Origin: Bacillota bacterium
GTDB lineage: Bacteria; Bacillota; Clostridia; Oscillospirales; Ruminococcaceae
DNA length: 64,000 nucleotides
Assembly (NCBI GenBank): GCA_023415575.1
Contig: JAEZKF010000020.1
Location: 45,541 to 109,540 of the forward strand
Reading direction: 5' to 3'
The notes under the pieces were generated by a model. It was given only the letters and a program-made list of their open reading frames with translations. It ran no database searches and was not told the DNA's origin. Within the stretch, counting starts at the first letter, position 1. Each line of letters begins with the position of its first letter. A program made the translations under genes and the position numbers. Below are positions 52,728-60,806 of this stretch, piece by piece.

Positions 52728-53822
52728 CTAAACGTTAAAACGGAACAGGACAACGTCGCCGTCCTGCATGACGTACTCCTTGCCCTCGGACCGCACAAGG
52801 CCCTTCTCCTTGGCTGCAGCCATCGAGCCGCAGCTCATGAGGTCGTCAAAGGCCACAACCTCAGCGCGGATAAAGCCGCGCTCAAAGTCGGAGTGAATTT
52901 TACCCGCTGCCTGCGGCGCCTTTGTGCCGCGCTTAATCGTCCATGCGCGTACCTCCTGCTTGCCGGCGGTAAGGTAGGAAATAAGGCCGAGCAGGGAGTA
53001 GCACTCGCGGATAAGGCGGTCAAGGCCGGATTCTGATAGGCCAAGCTCCTCTAAAAACATCTGCTTTTCTTCCTTGGTCATATCCGCAATCTCCGCCTCA
53101 AGACGGGCACAGATGGGCAGTACCCCGGCGTTTTCAGCCTTTGCAATCTCGCAGACCTCGGCATAGTGAGGGTTCTTGGTAAGCCCGCCGGTAAAGTCAT
53201 CCTCCGAGAGGTTAGCGGCATAGATGATGGGTTTGTTGGAAAGCAGGGGGATGTCGGCTAAAATCTCCGCCTCCTCGCCCTCACACGGGAAGGCGCGGGC
53301 GGGCTTGCCGTCCTCCATAAAGGCGACAAGGCGCTGTAAAAACTCTACCTCGGCAGCATACTTCTTATCGGCCTTCGCCTGCTTCTGGGTACGGTCGATG
53401 CGGCGGGCGAGTATCTCAAGGTCGGCAAAGATAAGCTCCAAAGAAATCGTCTCAATATCCTTGCGCGGGCCGATTTGGCCGTCTACATGGATGATGTTGT
53501 CGTCCTCAAAACACCGCACGACGTGCACAATCGCATCACACTCGCGGATGTTAGCAAGAAACTTGTTGCCAAGGCCCTCGCCCTTGCTTGCGCCCTTGAC
53601 AAGACCCGCGATATCCACAAACTCGATGGTTGCAGGGGTGTATTTGTCCGGGTCGTACATCTCAGCAAGCGCATCCAGACGCTTATCCGGCACGGCGACG
53701 ATACCGACGTTCGGCTCTATGGTGCAAAACGGGTAGTTGGCGCTTTCCGCCCCCGCGTTGGTGATGGCATTAAACAGTGTGCTCTTGCCGACGTTCGGCA
53801 GACCGACAATCCCTAGCTTCAT
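52728..53822 (-). CDS. ychF: Ribosome-binding ATPase YchF
   Basis: OBG-family P-loop protein of 364 residues that prefers ATP over GTP and binds ribosomes, linked to stress responses. G1 GLPNVGKSTLFNAIT, G3 DIAGLVKGASKGEG (DxxG), an altered G4 (NLSED rather than NKxD, as usual for YchF), a coiled-coil helical hairpin in the middle and a C-terminal TGS domain. The start MKLGIVG follows GAAAGGAC; an upstream extension of 18 residues is open but unlikely. A promoter at 53916-53943 and a hairpin with T6 in its leader are candidates. Confidence 0.94.
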   Translation of the reverse strand: MKLGIVGLPNVGKSTLFNAITNAGAESANYPFCTIEPNVGIVAVPDKRLDALAEMYDPDKYTPATIEFVDIAGLVKGASKGEGLGNKFLANIRECDAIVHVVRCFEDDNIIHVDGQIGPRKDIETISLELIFADLEILARRIDRTQKQAKADKKYAAEVEFLQRLVAFMEDGKPARAFPCEGEEAEILADIPLLSNKPIIYAANLSEDDFTGGLTKNPHYAEVCEIAKAENAGVLPICARLEAEIADMTKEEKQMFLEELGLSESGLDRLIRECYSLLGLISYLTAGKQEVRAWTIKRGTKAPQAAGKIHSDFERGFIRAEVVAFDDLMSCGSMAAAKEKGLVRSEGKEYVMQDGDVVLFRFNV

Positions 53823-53874
53823 ATTGATGTTCGTGTCCTTTCTTTTATCAAGGTTATAAGCGCAACCCATTTTC

Positions 53875-53894
53875 AAAAAACGGTGAAGTCACCG
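53875..53894 (-). terminator. Candidate attenuator hairpin in the ychF leader
   Basis: Minus strand: CGGTG-ACTT-CACCG followed by TTTTTT, between the candidate ychF promoter and its start codon. Only a 5-bp stem. Confidence 0.3.
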
Positions 53895-53915
53895 CAAAAT
53901 GTCCTTAACTATATT

Positions 53916-53943
53916 ATTATATCGCAAAAAAAGGATAAAGCAA
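53916..53943 (-). promoter_or_regulatory. Candidate promoter for ychF
   Basis: Minus strand: TTGCTT (53943-53938), 16 bp, TATAAT (53921-53916), about 95 bp before ychF. Confidence 0.45.
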
Positions 53944-54009
53944 CCTAGCAGGGGAAAACGGCTGTTATCAGTGCAGCATCCATGTAATAGAACTAACACG
54001 AGATTGGGA

Positions 54010-54038
54010 TTTTTCCGGATATAGACAACCCCTATAAT
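54010..54038 (+). promoter_or_regulatory. Weak candidate promoter for the HD phosphatase gene
   Basis: Perfect TATAAT (54033-54038) with a poor TTTTTC -35 17 bp upstream, divergent from the ychF promoter. Confidence 0.3.
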
Positions 54039-54079
54039 GTGCGGTACAATAAGCAAAAGACAAAAAAGGGGAGAATATT

Positions 54080-54658
54080 ATGCGCACCGGATTCTTTGCT
54101 ATGTTATCGCGCATGAAATACATCAACCGCTGGGGGCTTATGCGCAACAGCCGCCCCGAGAGTTTAAGCGAGCACACGCTGGATGTCGCGGTTATTGCGC
54201 ACGCGCTTGCGGTTATACGCAACAAGCGGTTCGGCGGCAATGTCGACTGCGCTAAGGTGGCTTTGCTTGCCCTTTACCACGACGCGCCCGAGATTTTAAC
54301 GGGCGACCTGCCCACACCGGTCAAATACCTTAACGAGGAGATTCGCGGTGCGTATAAGAATGTCGAGCACCATGCGGCAAGGCGCCTATTGCACATGCTG
54401 CCCGAGGATTTGCAGGAGGACTACACCTTGCTGCTCATTCCGGATGAGACTACCGAGGAGATGGCGCTTGTAAAGGCGGCGGATAAGCTTTCCGCCCTTA
54501 TCAAGTGCATGGAGGAGGAGTGCGCGGGCAACGGGGAGTTCAAAACCGCCATGGAGTCGACCCTGAACACACTCAGGCAAAGCCCCCTGCCCGAGGTCGG
54601 GGTGTTTTTAGAGCAGTTTATCCCCGCTTATCGGTGCACCTTGGATGAGCTCAACTAA
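54080..54658 (+). CDS. HD-domain 5'-deoxynucleotidase (YfbR-like)
   Basis: A 192-residue HD-domain phosphohydrolase of the YfbR family, which releases phosphate from deoxynucleoside 5'-monophosphates. Metal residues: SEHTLDVAVIAH (His), LYHDAPEILTGD (HD) and ADKLSALIKC (Asp). The SPLPEVGVFLEQF end is also typical. AAAAGGGGAG precedes the ATG. The next gene follows after 14 bp, so the two are likely cotranscribed without an obvious functional link. Confidence 0.85.
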   Translation: MRTGFFAMLSRMKYINRWGLMRNSRPESLSEHTLDVAVIAHALAVIRNKRFGGNVDCAKVALLALYHDAPEILTGDLPTPVKYLNEEIRGAYKNVEHHAARRLLHMLPEDLQEDYTLLLIPDETTEEMALVKAADKLSALIKCMEEECAGNGEFKTAMESTLNTLRQSPLPEVGVFLEQFIPAYRCTLDELN

Positions 54659-54672
54659 AGGAGGGCGGGCAG

Positions 54673-55434
54673 ATGATTCTATACTTTAGCGGAACAGGCA
54701 ACAGCCGGCTTGCGGCAGAGGCTATCCGGTCAGTGACGGAGGATAGTCTCGTTTCGCTCAACGACCGGATTCGGCAGGGTAACACCGAGCCATTGCACTC
54801 CGAGACGCCGTTTGTGTTTGTGTGCCCGACCTATGCCTGGCGTATTCCGCGCGTGGTGGAACAGCATATTCGCAATACCCAGCTTTCCGGCAGCAAGAAA
54901 GCCTACTTCATACTGACCTGCGGGGACAGCGCTGGGGATGCAGCCCCTTATGCAAAACGCCTGTGCGCCTGGAATGAACTGAATTTTCTCGGTCTTGCTG
55001 AGGTGGTGATGCCCGAAAACTACATCGCCATCTACGAAGCCCCAAGCCCAGAAAAGGAAGCGGAGATTATAAAGAAGGCCATACCGGAATTAACCCGCAT
55101 AGCCGAGATAATCAAGCAGCAAAAGCCCCTGTCTCCGCCTGCTCCAACCGCAAGGGATTGGATAAAGAGTGCGGTCATTAACCCTTGGTTTTACACCTTT
55201 ATTGTGAGCGCCAAGGGCTTTTATACAACCGACGCCTGCACTAATTGCGGGCGATGCGCATCCCTGTGCCCGCTCAGTAACATCCATCTTGCCGAAGGTA
55301 AACCCGTATGGGGAAAGGATTGCACCCACTGCATGGCCTGCATCAGCGCCTGCCCAACGGAGGCTATTCAATACAAAAACAACACTCAATCAAAACGCCG
55401 GTACTATCTTACCAAAAGTCCGAAAGATGTATAG
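54673..55434 (+). CDS. EFR1-type flavodoxin-ferredoxin fusion protein
   Basis: A 253-residue electron carrier joining an N-terminal flavodoxin-like domain (MILYFSGTGNSRLAAEAI, phosphate loop) to a C-terminal ferredoxin with two 4Fe-4S sites (CTNCGRCASLCPLSNI and CTHCMACISACPTEAI). The family (EFR1, 'EFR1 family ferrodoxin') is widespread in anaerobes; its partners are not known. The combination implies electron transfer between a flavin and iron-sulfur centres in the cytosol. AAGGAGG is upstream. It ends at a candidate terminator. Confidence 0.88.
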   Translation: MILYFSGTGNSRLAAEAIRSVTEDSLVSLNDRIRQGNTEPLHSETPFVFVCPTYAWRIPRVVEQHIRNTQLSGSKKAYFILTCGDSAGDAAPYAKRLCAWNELNFLGLAEVVMPENYIAIYEAPSPEKEAEIIKKAIPELTRIAEIIKQQKPLSPPAPTARDWIKSAVINPWFYTFIVSAKGFYTTDACTNCGRCASLCPLSNIHLAEGKPVWGKDCTHCMACISACPTEAIQYKNNTQSKRRYYLTKSPKDV

Positions 55435-55441
55435 CCATTTA

Positions 55442-55473
55442 GCCCGCAGCATTACCACGCCGCGGGCATTTTT
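55442..55473 (+). terminator. Rho-independent terminator after the EFR1 gene
   Basis: GCCCGC pairs with GCGGGC (55442-55447, 55462-55467) with a partly paired 14-nt interior, followed by ATTTTT. Confidence 0.65.
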
Positions 55474-55569
55474 AATGTAAGTGTAAAAGCCATTTACTAA
55501 AATTTTTCAGAATTTATTTGAAGTTTATTTACAGCCCCATAAATCCTTGCTCATTTTGAGGACGCTGAG

Positions 55570-55977
55570 ATGCCCGACAGCGAGACGATTACCAAGGCAA
55601 TGAAGATATTGCTCGAGTCGGGCGGTACCCTCACAGACGAAGTGAAGGAGCAGCTTCTTGCCATCGGCATCACCCAAGAGCAGATGGAACAGTTCCAAGA
55701 GATGATAAGTAGCTTTGGCGACTCAAACTTCGGCGGCTTTTCCTTTGGCAACTCGCCCTTTGGCGGCGCGCAATCCCAAGATGGGCAGCAAACGACCCAG
55801 CAGGGGCAGGGCAAAGGCAAGGGCCAAGGGATGACAAGACCCGGCATGCCCTCCTTTGGCGGAGGGGGAATGACGGCAAGCGCCACTAACACAGATAACT
55901 TCCTACTCATTGCTGTACTTGTAGTAGTTTTGATTGCGGCTATTATTTTTGCAGCAACCTATAAGCGAAGATATTAA
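55570..55977 (+). CDS. Small Gly/Gln-rich protein with C-terminal membrane anchor
   Basis: A 135-residue protein of unknown function in three parts: an acidic helical N-terminus (residues 1-45), a low-complexity linker of Gly/Phe/Gln/Lys (about 46-103) including repeated FGG and QGQGKGKGQG, and a hydrophobic C-terminal helix (about 109-129) followed by the basic tail YKRRY. It has no signal peptide, so it looks like a tail-anchored protein with its N-terminus in the cytosol. The SD is only GAGGAC. It is monocistronic, with terminators on both sides. Confidence 0.65.
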   Translation: MPDSETITKAMKILLESGGTLTDEVKEQLLAIGITQEQMEQFQEMISSFGDSNFGGFSFGNSPFGGAQSQDGQQTTQQGQGKGKGQGMTRPGMPSFGGGGMTASATNTDNFLLIAVLVVVLIAAIIFAATYKRRY

Positions 55978-55987
55978 ACAGAAAATA

Positions 55988-56027
55988 AAGCACAAAACCC
56001 GCGGTTTTCCCGCGGGTTTTGTGCTTT
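55988..56027. terminator. Bidirectional terminator between convergent genes
   Basis: Perfect 17-bp stem AAGCACAAAACCCGCGG/CCGCGGGTTTTGTGCTT with loop TTTTC, T-rich on the plus side and with an A-run giving T on the minus side. It separates the tail-anchored protein gene (plus) and the M24-fold gene (minus). Confidence 0.9.
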
Positions 56028-56056
56028 GAACATAAGGATTCTAATGAGAGGAAGTA

Positions 56057-57118
56057 TTAGCGATAGAGGATGTCCGCCCTTTTGTAGCTGCCAACCTGAA
56101 TAGTAGGCCAGCCTGCAGAGGGGGCGGTGAGGATTTCAAGGCCATTTGCGGTGACAAGGACAGTGTCCTCGCACTTTGCACCCTTCATGGAGGGGTTAAA
56201 CGCATAGGCCTGGTTCACAGCGATGGGGGAGGTGGTGTTGTGGTCGGCGCGAATCTCGCGGGCAACATAGCCGGTGAGGCCGCCCTGATGGTGGTTCTTC
56301 CACTCGTTTGCAAGGCCGTTGCGGGTATAGGAATCGCAGCAGGCGCTAAATACATCCGAGATGCGGTTATCGGGACGGATTGCGTCGAGCATATCGCCCT
56401 CTACCTTTACAAGGGTGCTGTAGCCCTTGGCAAAGTCTTTATCAAATGCAACAATGCGGGTTGCAGAGGCAATTAAGCCATAGCGTCTTGCGCACACCGA
56501 GATGATAACACCCTTTTCGATGGTCTTATTGGTGGGCACATAGTGACGAACGTAGTCGCTGCGGTCATCGGCTGCAATCAGCAGGGTGATGGGCTCGATG
56601 CCGCGCTTCCAAAACTCGCTTGCGAGCATGCCTGCTACTTCAACCTCGGTTGCGCCCTTGGGCAGGGTCTTGCAGACTTCCTCAACGGCTTTGACAGTAT
56701 CACTGCCGAGTGCGCGGTAGCGGGCAATCTCGTCCTCGCACAGGGTGGTGCGGTGGTGTTTAAAGAAGGGCTCGAGGGCGCTGTCTTCTACAAACTTGCC
56801 GACCTTCTCGGTAATGAGCTGGTTTAAGGTTCCGTCATTCTCCCACTCAACGCTCACGACCTCGGCAAAGTCAGCCGGAAGCTCCTCGCGCGCGAGTCTG
56901 GGGGCCTCGATGTTGTTTGCGAACAGGTAAACCTTGTCCTTGCTTACCACAATGCAGCCGCATGCGTTCTCGGAGGCAAGGCCGATAAAGCCTCTGCCGC
57001 CCGCTGTAATCCACGAGAAGTTGCACTGCTTGCGGATGACAATGGCATCTGCGTCAAGCTCTGCGAGCTTATTGCGTACGATTTCTACTTTCTTGTTGCT
57101 TTCTTGCGTTCTTAGCAC
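56057..57118 (-). CDS. Creatinase/M24-fold protein lacking metal ligands
   Basis: A 353-residue protein with an N-terminal creatinase-type domain (1-130) and a C-terminal pita-bread M24 domain (about 131-345). Aligning by motif, the five metal ligands of Xaa-Pro and Met aminopeptidases read Ser207, Ser218, His277, Asn308 and Glu317, so the two Asp and one Glu are gone; His in HHQGGLTGY and the final Glu remain. This matches metal-free relatives such as creatinase rather than peptidases, so it is probably a hydrolase or lyase of another C-N bond, or a binding protein. The GTG start follows AAGGGG on the minus strand. It lies directly downstream of the ROK regulator gene and is presumably in its operon. 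Confidence 0.75.
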   Translation of the reverse strand: MLRTQESNKKVEIVRNKLAELDADAIVIRKQCNFSWITAGGRGFIGLASENACGCIVVSKDKVYLFANNIEAPRLAREELPADFAEVVSVEWENDGTLNQLITEKVGKFVEDSALEPFFKHHRTTLCEDEIARYRALGSDTVKAVEEVCKTLPKGATEVEVAGMLASEFWKRGIEPITLLIAADDRSDYVRHYVPTNKTIEKGVIISVCARRYGLIASATRIVAFDKDFAKGYSTLVKVEGDMLDAIRPDNRISDVFSACCDSYTRNGLANEWKNHHQGGLTGYVAREIRADHNTTSPIAVNQAYAFNPSMKGAKCEDTVLVTANGLEILTAPSAGWPTIQVGSYKRADILYR

Positions 57119-57144
57119 GACGATTACCCCTTTTTGTACAACGA

Positions 57145-58371
57145 TTATCCTGCGATGAAGTCAGGCATGGATACAAAGTGAAATTCATTGTTCATTGCAA
57201 ATTGCGCGGCGCCGATTGCGCCAGCGTTGGGCCCGATGTCGGAAAGCTTTAGCTCAAAGTGTTCTAAGCTTGCATAGAAGGACTGCTTCTTTATGACGTT
57301 ATTCAGCTTACCCAAAAGCAGGTCTCCCGCCTCGTTGAGTGAGCTGCGCAGGTAGATAAGCGACGGGTTTAACATATTGATACACTGTGCAAGCGCACCG
57401 CCGAGGTAGCCGCAGATCTCATCAAACAGCTCCATCGACTGGGTGTGTCCTGCAAGTACCGATTTGACAAACAGCGGGACAGTCAGGTTCTCCTCCTTAT
57501 GTCCTGCCATATCCCATAATTCCTTGTAGCGGCCAAAGCGAATACCCTCAATGAGCTTATCTATAATCGCATAGTTTGAGATTTCGCTTTCTAAGCACCC
57601 CTTGCGTCCGCATCGGCACTGGCGGCTGCTCGGGAAGACGGTTGTGTGGCCGACCTCACCCGACATATTGTGGGTTCCGCGGTAGATTTCATTGTTTAAT
57701 ACACATCCAAAGCGGATACCGGTTCGAATCGAGAACAGCAGAAAGTTTTGGTTGTCCTCATTTACCTTGCGGTGGGCAAGGGCGATGAGATTGATGTTGT
57801 TATCCACGTAGGTGGTAATATGGTACCGGTCCTCGACAATCTGCTTGAGGTTGATGTTCTTCCAATCGGAGATGTAGGCGTAAAACAGGATGGTGCTTTC
57901 GTCGGTGACATAACCGGGAGCACCGATGCCGATGCCGAGCACCTTGTCCTTACAGGGCGGGTAGGAGAGCATCTCATCGATGTGCTCAAACAAAATTTCA
58001 AACATCCGCTCGGCCTTGAGGTTGTGTTCATGAATAATGGTGGACTTTGCGTGCACAACCTGCAGCTTAAAATCAAGCAATACGCTGTGGATTTCATCCG
58101 CGTTAAACTCCACGCCGACAAAGTATCCTGCCTCGGCACTTAAGGTGTAAAGGGAAGGCTTTCTTCCCACCGAGGACTTGCCGGTTCCGGAATACTGTAT
58201 GTACCCCGAGCGCTCAAGCTCATCGATGACACTTAGAACGGTAGACATACTAAATCTCGAAATCTTCTTAATATCAAACTTAGAGACTTCGCCGTTCCTT
58301 CTTATAATGTCAAGGATGTAGTTTTGCGTATTCGCCTTTCTGATTTCGCCCATGCCTACCTGGGATTCCAT
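57145..58371 (-). CDS. ROK-family transcriptional repressor
   Basis: A 408-residue NagC/XylR-type regulator. A winged helix-turn-helix at the N-terminus (about residues 15-70, GEVSKFDIKKISRFSMSTV) precedes a ROK sugar-binding fold with the zinc site CRCGRKGCLES. The ATP-site signature is degenerate compared with ROK kinases (GVEFNADEIHSVLLD in place of GxDxGGT), so it is a regulator, not a kinase. AGAGGTGAGC precedes the ATG. Its promoter carries a 12-bp dyad between the -35 and -10 boxes, and an inverse copy lies at the start of the divergent ABC operon, so it probably represses both. Confidence 0.9.
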   Translation of the reverse strand: MESQVGMGEIRKANTQNYILDIIRRNGEVSKFDIKKISRFSMSTVLSVIDELERSGYIQYSGTGKSSVGRKPSLYTLSAEAGYFVGVEFNADEIHSVLLDFKLQVVHAKSTIIHEHNLKAERMFEILFEHIDEMLSYPPCKDKVLGIGIGAPGYVTDESTILFYAYISDWKNINLKQIVEDRYHITTYVDNNINLIALAHRKVNEDNQNFLLFSIRTGIRFGCVLNNEIYRGTHNMSGEVGHTTVFPSSRQCRCGRKGCLESEISNYAIIDKLIEGIRFGRYKELWDMAGHKEENLTVPLFVKSVLAGHTQSMELFDEICGYLGGALAQCINMLNPSLIYLRSSLNEAGDLLLGKLNNVIKKQSFYASLEHFELKLSDIGPNAGAIGAAQFAMNNEFHFVSMPDFIAG

Positions 58372-58494
58372 GCGCTCACCTCTGGCTGTTTTTTAAATTA
58401 AAGTCAGGGAAAAGACGGTTATTTTATCTTTAATATAGTCTATTTGTAAGTAATTTTACAGCATCTTCAACTTTATTTCATGCTCGTCAACAGA

Positions 58495-58523
58495 ATAATA
58501 ACATCGATTTCGATTTTTTACAA
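58495..58523 (-). promoter_or_regulatory. Candidate ROK promoter (minus strand)
   Basis: Minus strand: TTGTAA (58523-58518), 17-bp spacer, TATTAT (58500-58495). The dyad 58503-58514 fills the spacer. Confidence 0.55.
58503..58514. promoter_or_regulatory. Candidate ROK operator 1
   Basis: ATCGATTTCGAT, an inverted repeat ATCGA-TT-TCGAT, within the minus-strand promoter spacer. Confidence 0.6.
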
Positions 58524-58597
58524 TCCGTTGTTCTACGATTTTAGTAGTTTTAGCACAAATCAATAAATATGAATTTAAAATTTGTGCACAATTTGCA

Positions 58598-58626
58598 TTG
58601 AAAACGGAAGGCCCAGCCAATATAAT
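58598..58626 (+). promoter_or_regulatory. Strong promoter for the ABC operon
   Basis: TTGAAA (58598-58603), 17-bp spacer, TATAAT (58621-58626); transcript start expected near 58633, overlapping operator 2. Confidence 0.75.
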
Positions 58627-58629
58627 AAT

Positions 58630-58641
58630 ATCGAAATCGAT
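58630..58641. promoter_or_regulatory. Candidate ROK operator 2
   Basis: ATCGAAATCGAT, exact reverse complement of operator 1, centred on the expected transcript start of the ABC operon. Confidence 0.6.
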
Positions 58642-58805
58642 AAATTCACTACAAGATTCACAAAAACGCTACATAAAATTAGTGAGTTTATCGTTTGTCT
58701 CACAGGCGAATAAAAATAGGAGGTAAGACTGCGTAAACAACACCCAAACACGCTACACAGCAACAACATTCAAAACACTATAACAATTTTTGGAGGTTTA
58801 GCAGA

Positions 58806-59921
58806 ATGAAAAAAGTCGTCGCGCTTATACTGAGTATTGTTATGTTGTCCATGGTGTTTGCCGGCTGCCAGTCCAACAACGGAACCAATTCCCAGGCTGC
58901 TCCCAGCAATACCGCATCCGAGAGCACTCCTTCTGAGTCTACTCCTACCGGCGAAAAGCTCGTAGTTGGCATGATGCCCTACACCGTAAACGTTCCCGCC
59001 CAGTATGCTCTTGAGCAGGGCTGGTTCAAAGACGCTGGTCTTGATGTAGAGTTCGTTATGTTTGCTAACGGCACTCCCATGAACGAGTCGCTCGCTGCTA
59101 AGCAGGTTGACATCGGTGTTGCAGGTACCGCAGCAGTATTCTCCCTGACCAACGGCATCAGCACCCTCGTTTACGAGTCCAACACCGCCGGCGGTATGGG
59201 TCTGTTTGTAAGAGCAGATTCCCCCATTGCTAAGGTAAGCGGCCAGATCGCTGACCAGCCTGATGTTCTTGGTTCTGCTGAGACCATCCGCGGCATCAAG
59301 GTTCTCGGTTCGCTGGGCACCGTTTCGCAGTACACCACCATTAAGTATGCTGAGATGTTCGGCGTAAAGGAGAACGAGTTCGAGCAGATTCACATGGAAT
59401 TCGCTCAGGCACTCCAGGCATTCCTCGCTGGTGAGGGCGATGCAATCTCCGTTCCCCCGCCATTCTCCTTCCAGGCTGAAGAGGCCGGTGCAGTTCGCGC
59501 TGTATCCTTCGAGCAGGCTTCCGGTCTGACCATGAAGGACGGCATCATCGTTAGAAACGACGTTCTTGCTAACAGACGTGCTGACGTTATCGAATTCGTT
59601 AAGGTTTACGAGAAGGCTTGCGAGGCTCTTGTTAATGATCCTCAGCTCCGTCATGACTTCTCCATCAAGTTCTTCGGTGAGAACGGCTTTGAGTACGATG
59701 ATAAGCTCATGGATCAGGAAGCTTCCGTTCGTGATTACATCGACATCAATTACATGAAGCAGGATGGCTATGTATTCGGCGACAGCTACACCGCGCTTGC
59801 TGAGTTCTTCTGCTCCGCTGGTAAGATCGAGGAAGAGCTCCTTGTAAACCTGAAGACCTGCTTTGACGCTTCCATCATCAAGGATGCGTTCGGCGTTGAC
59901 CTGAAGGTTATTGAGAACTAA
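58806..59921 (+). CDS. ABC transporter substrate-binding lipoprotein (NMT1/SsuA type)
   Basis: A 371-residue binding protein for an importer. Signal peptide with lipobox ending MVFAGC (C21 lipidated), a Ser/Thr/Asn-rich linker (to about 48), then the NrtA/SsuA/THI5-like two-lobe domain starting KLVVGMMPYTVNVPAQYALE with AAKQVDIGVAGTAAVFSL. Relatives bind sulfonates, nitrate, thiamine pyrimidine precursors and other small molecules; the ligand here is not predictable. Codon choice (GTT, GCT, GAG biased) suggests high expression. GGAGG lies 9 bp before the ATG. It is followed by a stable hairpin before the permease genes. Confidence 0.9.
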   Translation: MKKVVALILSIVMLSMVFAGCQSNNGTNSQAAPSNTASESTPSESTPTGEKLVVGMMPYTVNVPAQYALEQGWFKDAGLDVEFVMFANGTPMNESLAAKQVDIGVAGTAAVFSLTNGISTLVYESNTAGGMGLFVRADSPIAKVSGQIADQPDVLGSAETIRGIKVLGSLGTVSQYTTIKYAEMFGVKENEFEQIHMEFAQALQAFLAGEGDAISVPPPFSFQAEEAGAVRAVSFEQASGLTMKDGIIVRNDVLANRRADVIEFVKVYEKACEALVNDPQLRHDFSIKFFGENGFEYDDKLMDQEASVRDYIDINYMKQDGYVFGDSYTALAEFFCSAGKIEEELLVNLKTCFDASIIKDAFGVDLKVIEN

Positions 59922-59941
59922 TATACTTGGTTGACAACTGG

Positions 59942-59985
59942 GGCCGGAAAGCACTGGGAAGAAGGTCTTTCCGGCCCTTGTTTTC
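59942..59985 (+). terminator. Intra-operon hairpin after the binding protein gene
   Basis: GGGCCGGAAAG pairs with CTTTCCGGCCC (11 bp, 15-nt loop), followed by TTGTTTT. It could be a partial terminator or 3' stabiliser raising the binding protein above the membrane components. Confidence 0.65.
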
Positions 59986-60014
59986 GCAAAACCATATTGG
60001 AGAGAGGCGATATT

Positions 60015-60806
60015 TTGCAAGCGAAAAAGAAAGGTGGCAGTGCGAAATATGTCGCATTGTCGGTTGCGTCGGTAGTGCTTTTTATTACCGTTTGGTATCT
60101 CATTACTGAGGTATTTAAGTTCTTCCCGTCAAACGTTTTCCCGAGCCCCGTTAAAATTGTAAAGACCTTTATCTATAAGCTCTCAAACCCCAATCCCGAC
60201 GGCGGCACGCTGATTGAGCATATCGGCGCGAGCTTGAAGGTAGCGCTTAGCGGTTACTTCCTTGCGCTTGTTATCGGCATTCCGCTCGGCATCCTCATGG
60301 GCTGGAGCGAGAAGGTTGATATGTATGCGCGTCCTCTGTTTGACCTTCTGCGCCCGATTCCGGGTATTGCATGGATTCCCGTTATGCTGACCTTCTTTGG
60401 TATCGGCATGGCATCCAAGGTTGCGGTTATCTTTCTTTCTGCACTCATTCCCTGCATCGTCAACTCCTACACCGGAATCAAGCAGACCAGAGCCGTTCAC
60501 CTGTGGGTGGCACAGACCTTTGGCGCAAGCAACAGACAGATGCTCTTTAAGATTGCTATCCCCACTGCTATGCCCATGATTCTGACCTCTTTGCGCGTTG
60601 CGCTCGGTTCGGCATGGACAGCACTCGTTGCAGCAGAGCTTCTTGCATCCACCAAGGGCCTTGGATTTATGATTCAGCAGAGCCGTGGTCTGACAAGACC
60701 TGACGTTATCATCGTCGGTATGATCTCCATCGGCGCCATTGGTGCATTCTTAACCTACCTGATTTCGCTGCTTGAAAAAGCGGTTCTCAAAGGAGGCAGA
60801 TGGTAA
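60015..60806 (+). CDS. ABC transporter permease, first of two
   Basis: A 263-residue BPD_transp_1 permease of the TauC/SsuC type, with about six membrane helices. The EAA loop, which contacts the ATPase, is seen in WVAQTFGASNRQMLFKIAIP. The TTG at 60015 has AGAGAGGCG a few bases upstream; the longer open frame to 59931 would include the hairpin and is rejected. Its stop is adjacent to the second permease. Two different permeases imply a heterodimeric channel. Confidence 0.88.
   Translation: MQAKKKGGSAKYVALSVASVVLFITVWYLITEVFKFFPSNVFPSPVKIVKTFIYKLSNPNPDGGTLIEHIGASLKVALSGYFLALVIGIPLGILMGWSEKVDMYARPLFDLLRPIPGIAWIPVMLTFFGIGMASKVAVIFLSALIPCIVNSYTGIKQTRAVHLWVAQTFGASNRQMLFKIAIPTAMPMILTSLRVALGSAWTALVAAELLASTKGLGFMIQQSRGLTRPDVIIVGMISIGAIGAFLTYLISLLEKAVLKGGRW

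Larger units (their letters stand above)
58372..58805. promoter_or_regulatory. Divergent control region between ROK and ABC operon
   Basis: 434 bp of AT-rich DNA. It contains the minus-strand ROK promoter (58495-58523), two copies of the ATCGA-N2-TCGAT dyad (58503-58514 and 58630-58641) and the plus-strand ABC promoter (58598-58626). Near 58719 there is an AGGAGG with no start codon after it; the rest, about 160 nt of ABC leader, shows no other clear signal. Confidence 0.65.

Noticed and set aside
57718..57732. GGTTCGAATCG resembling a tRNA T-loop
   Set aside because: It lies inside the ROK repressor coding sequence and no acceptor or anticodon stem fits around it.
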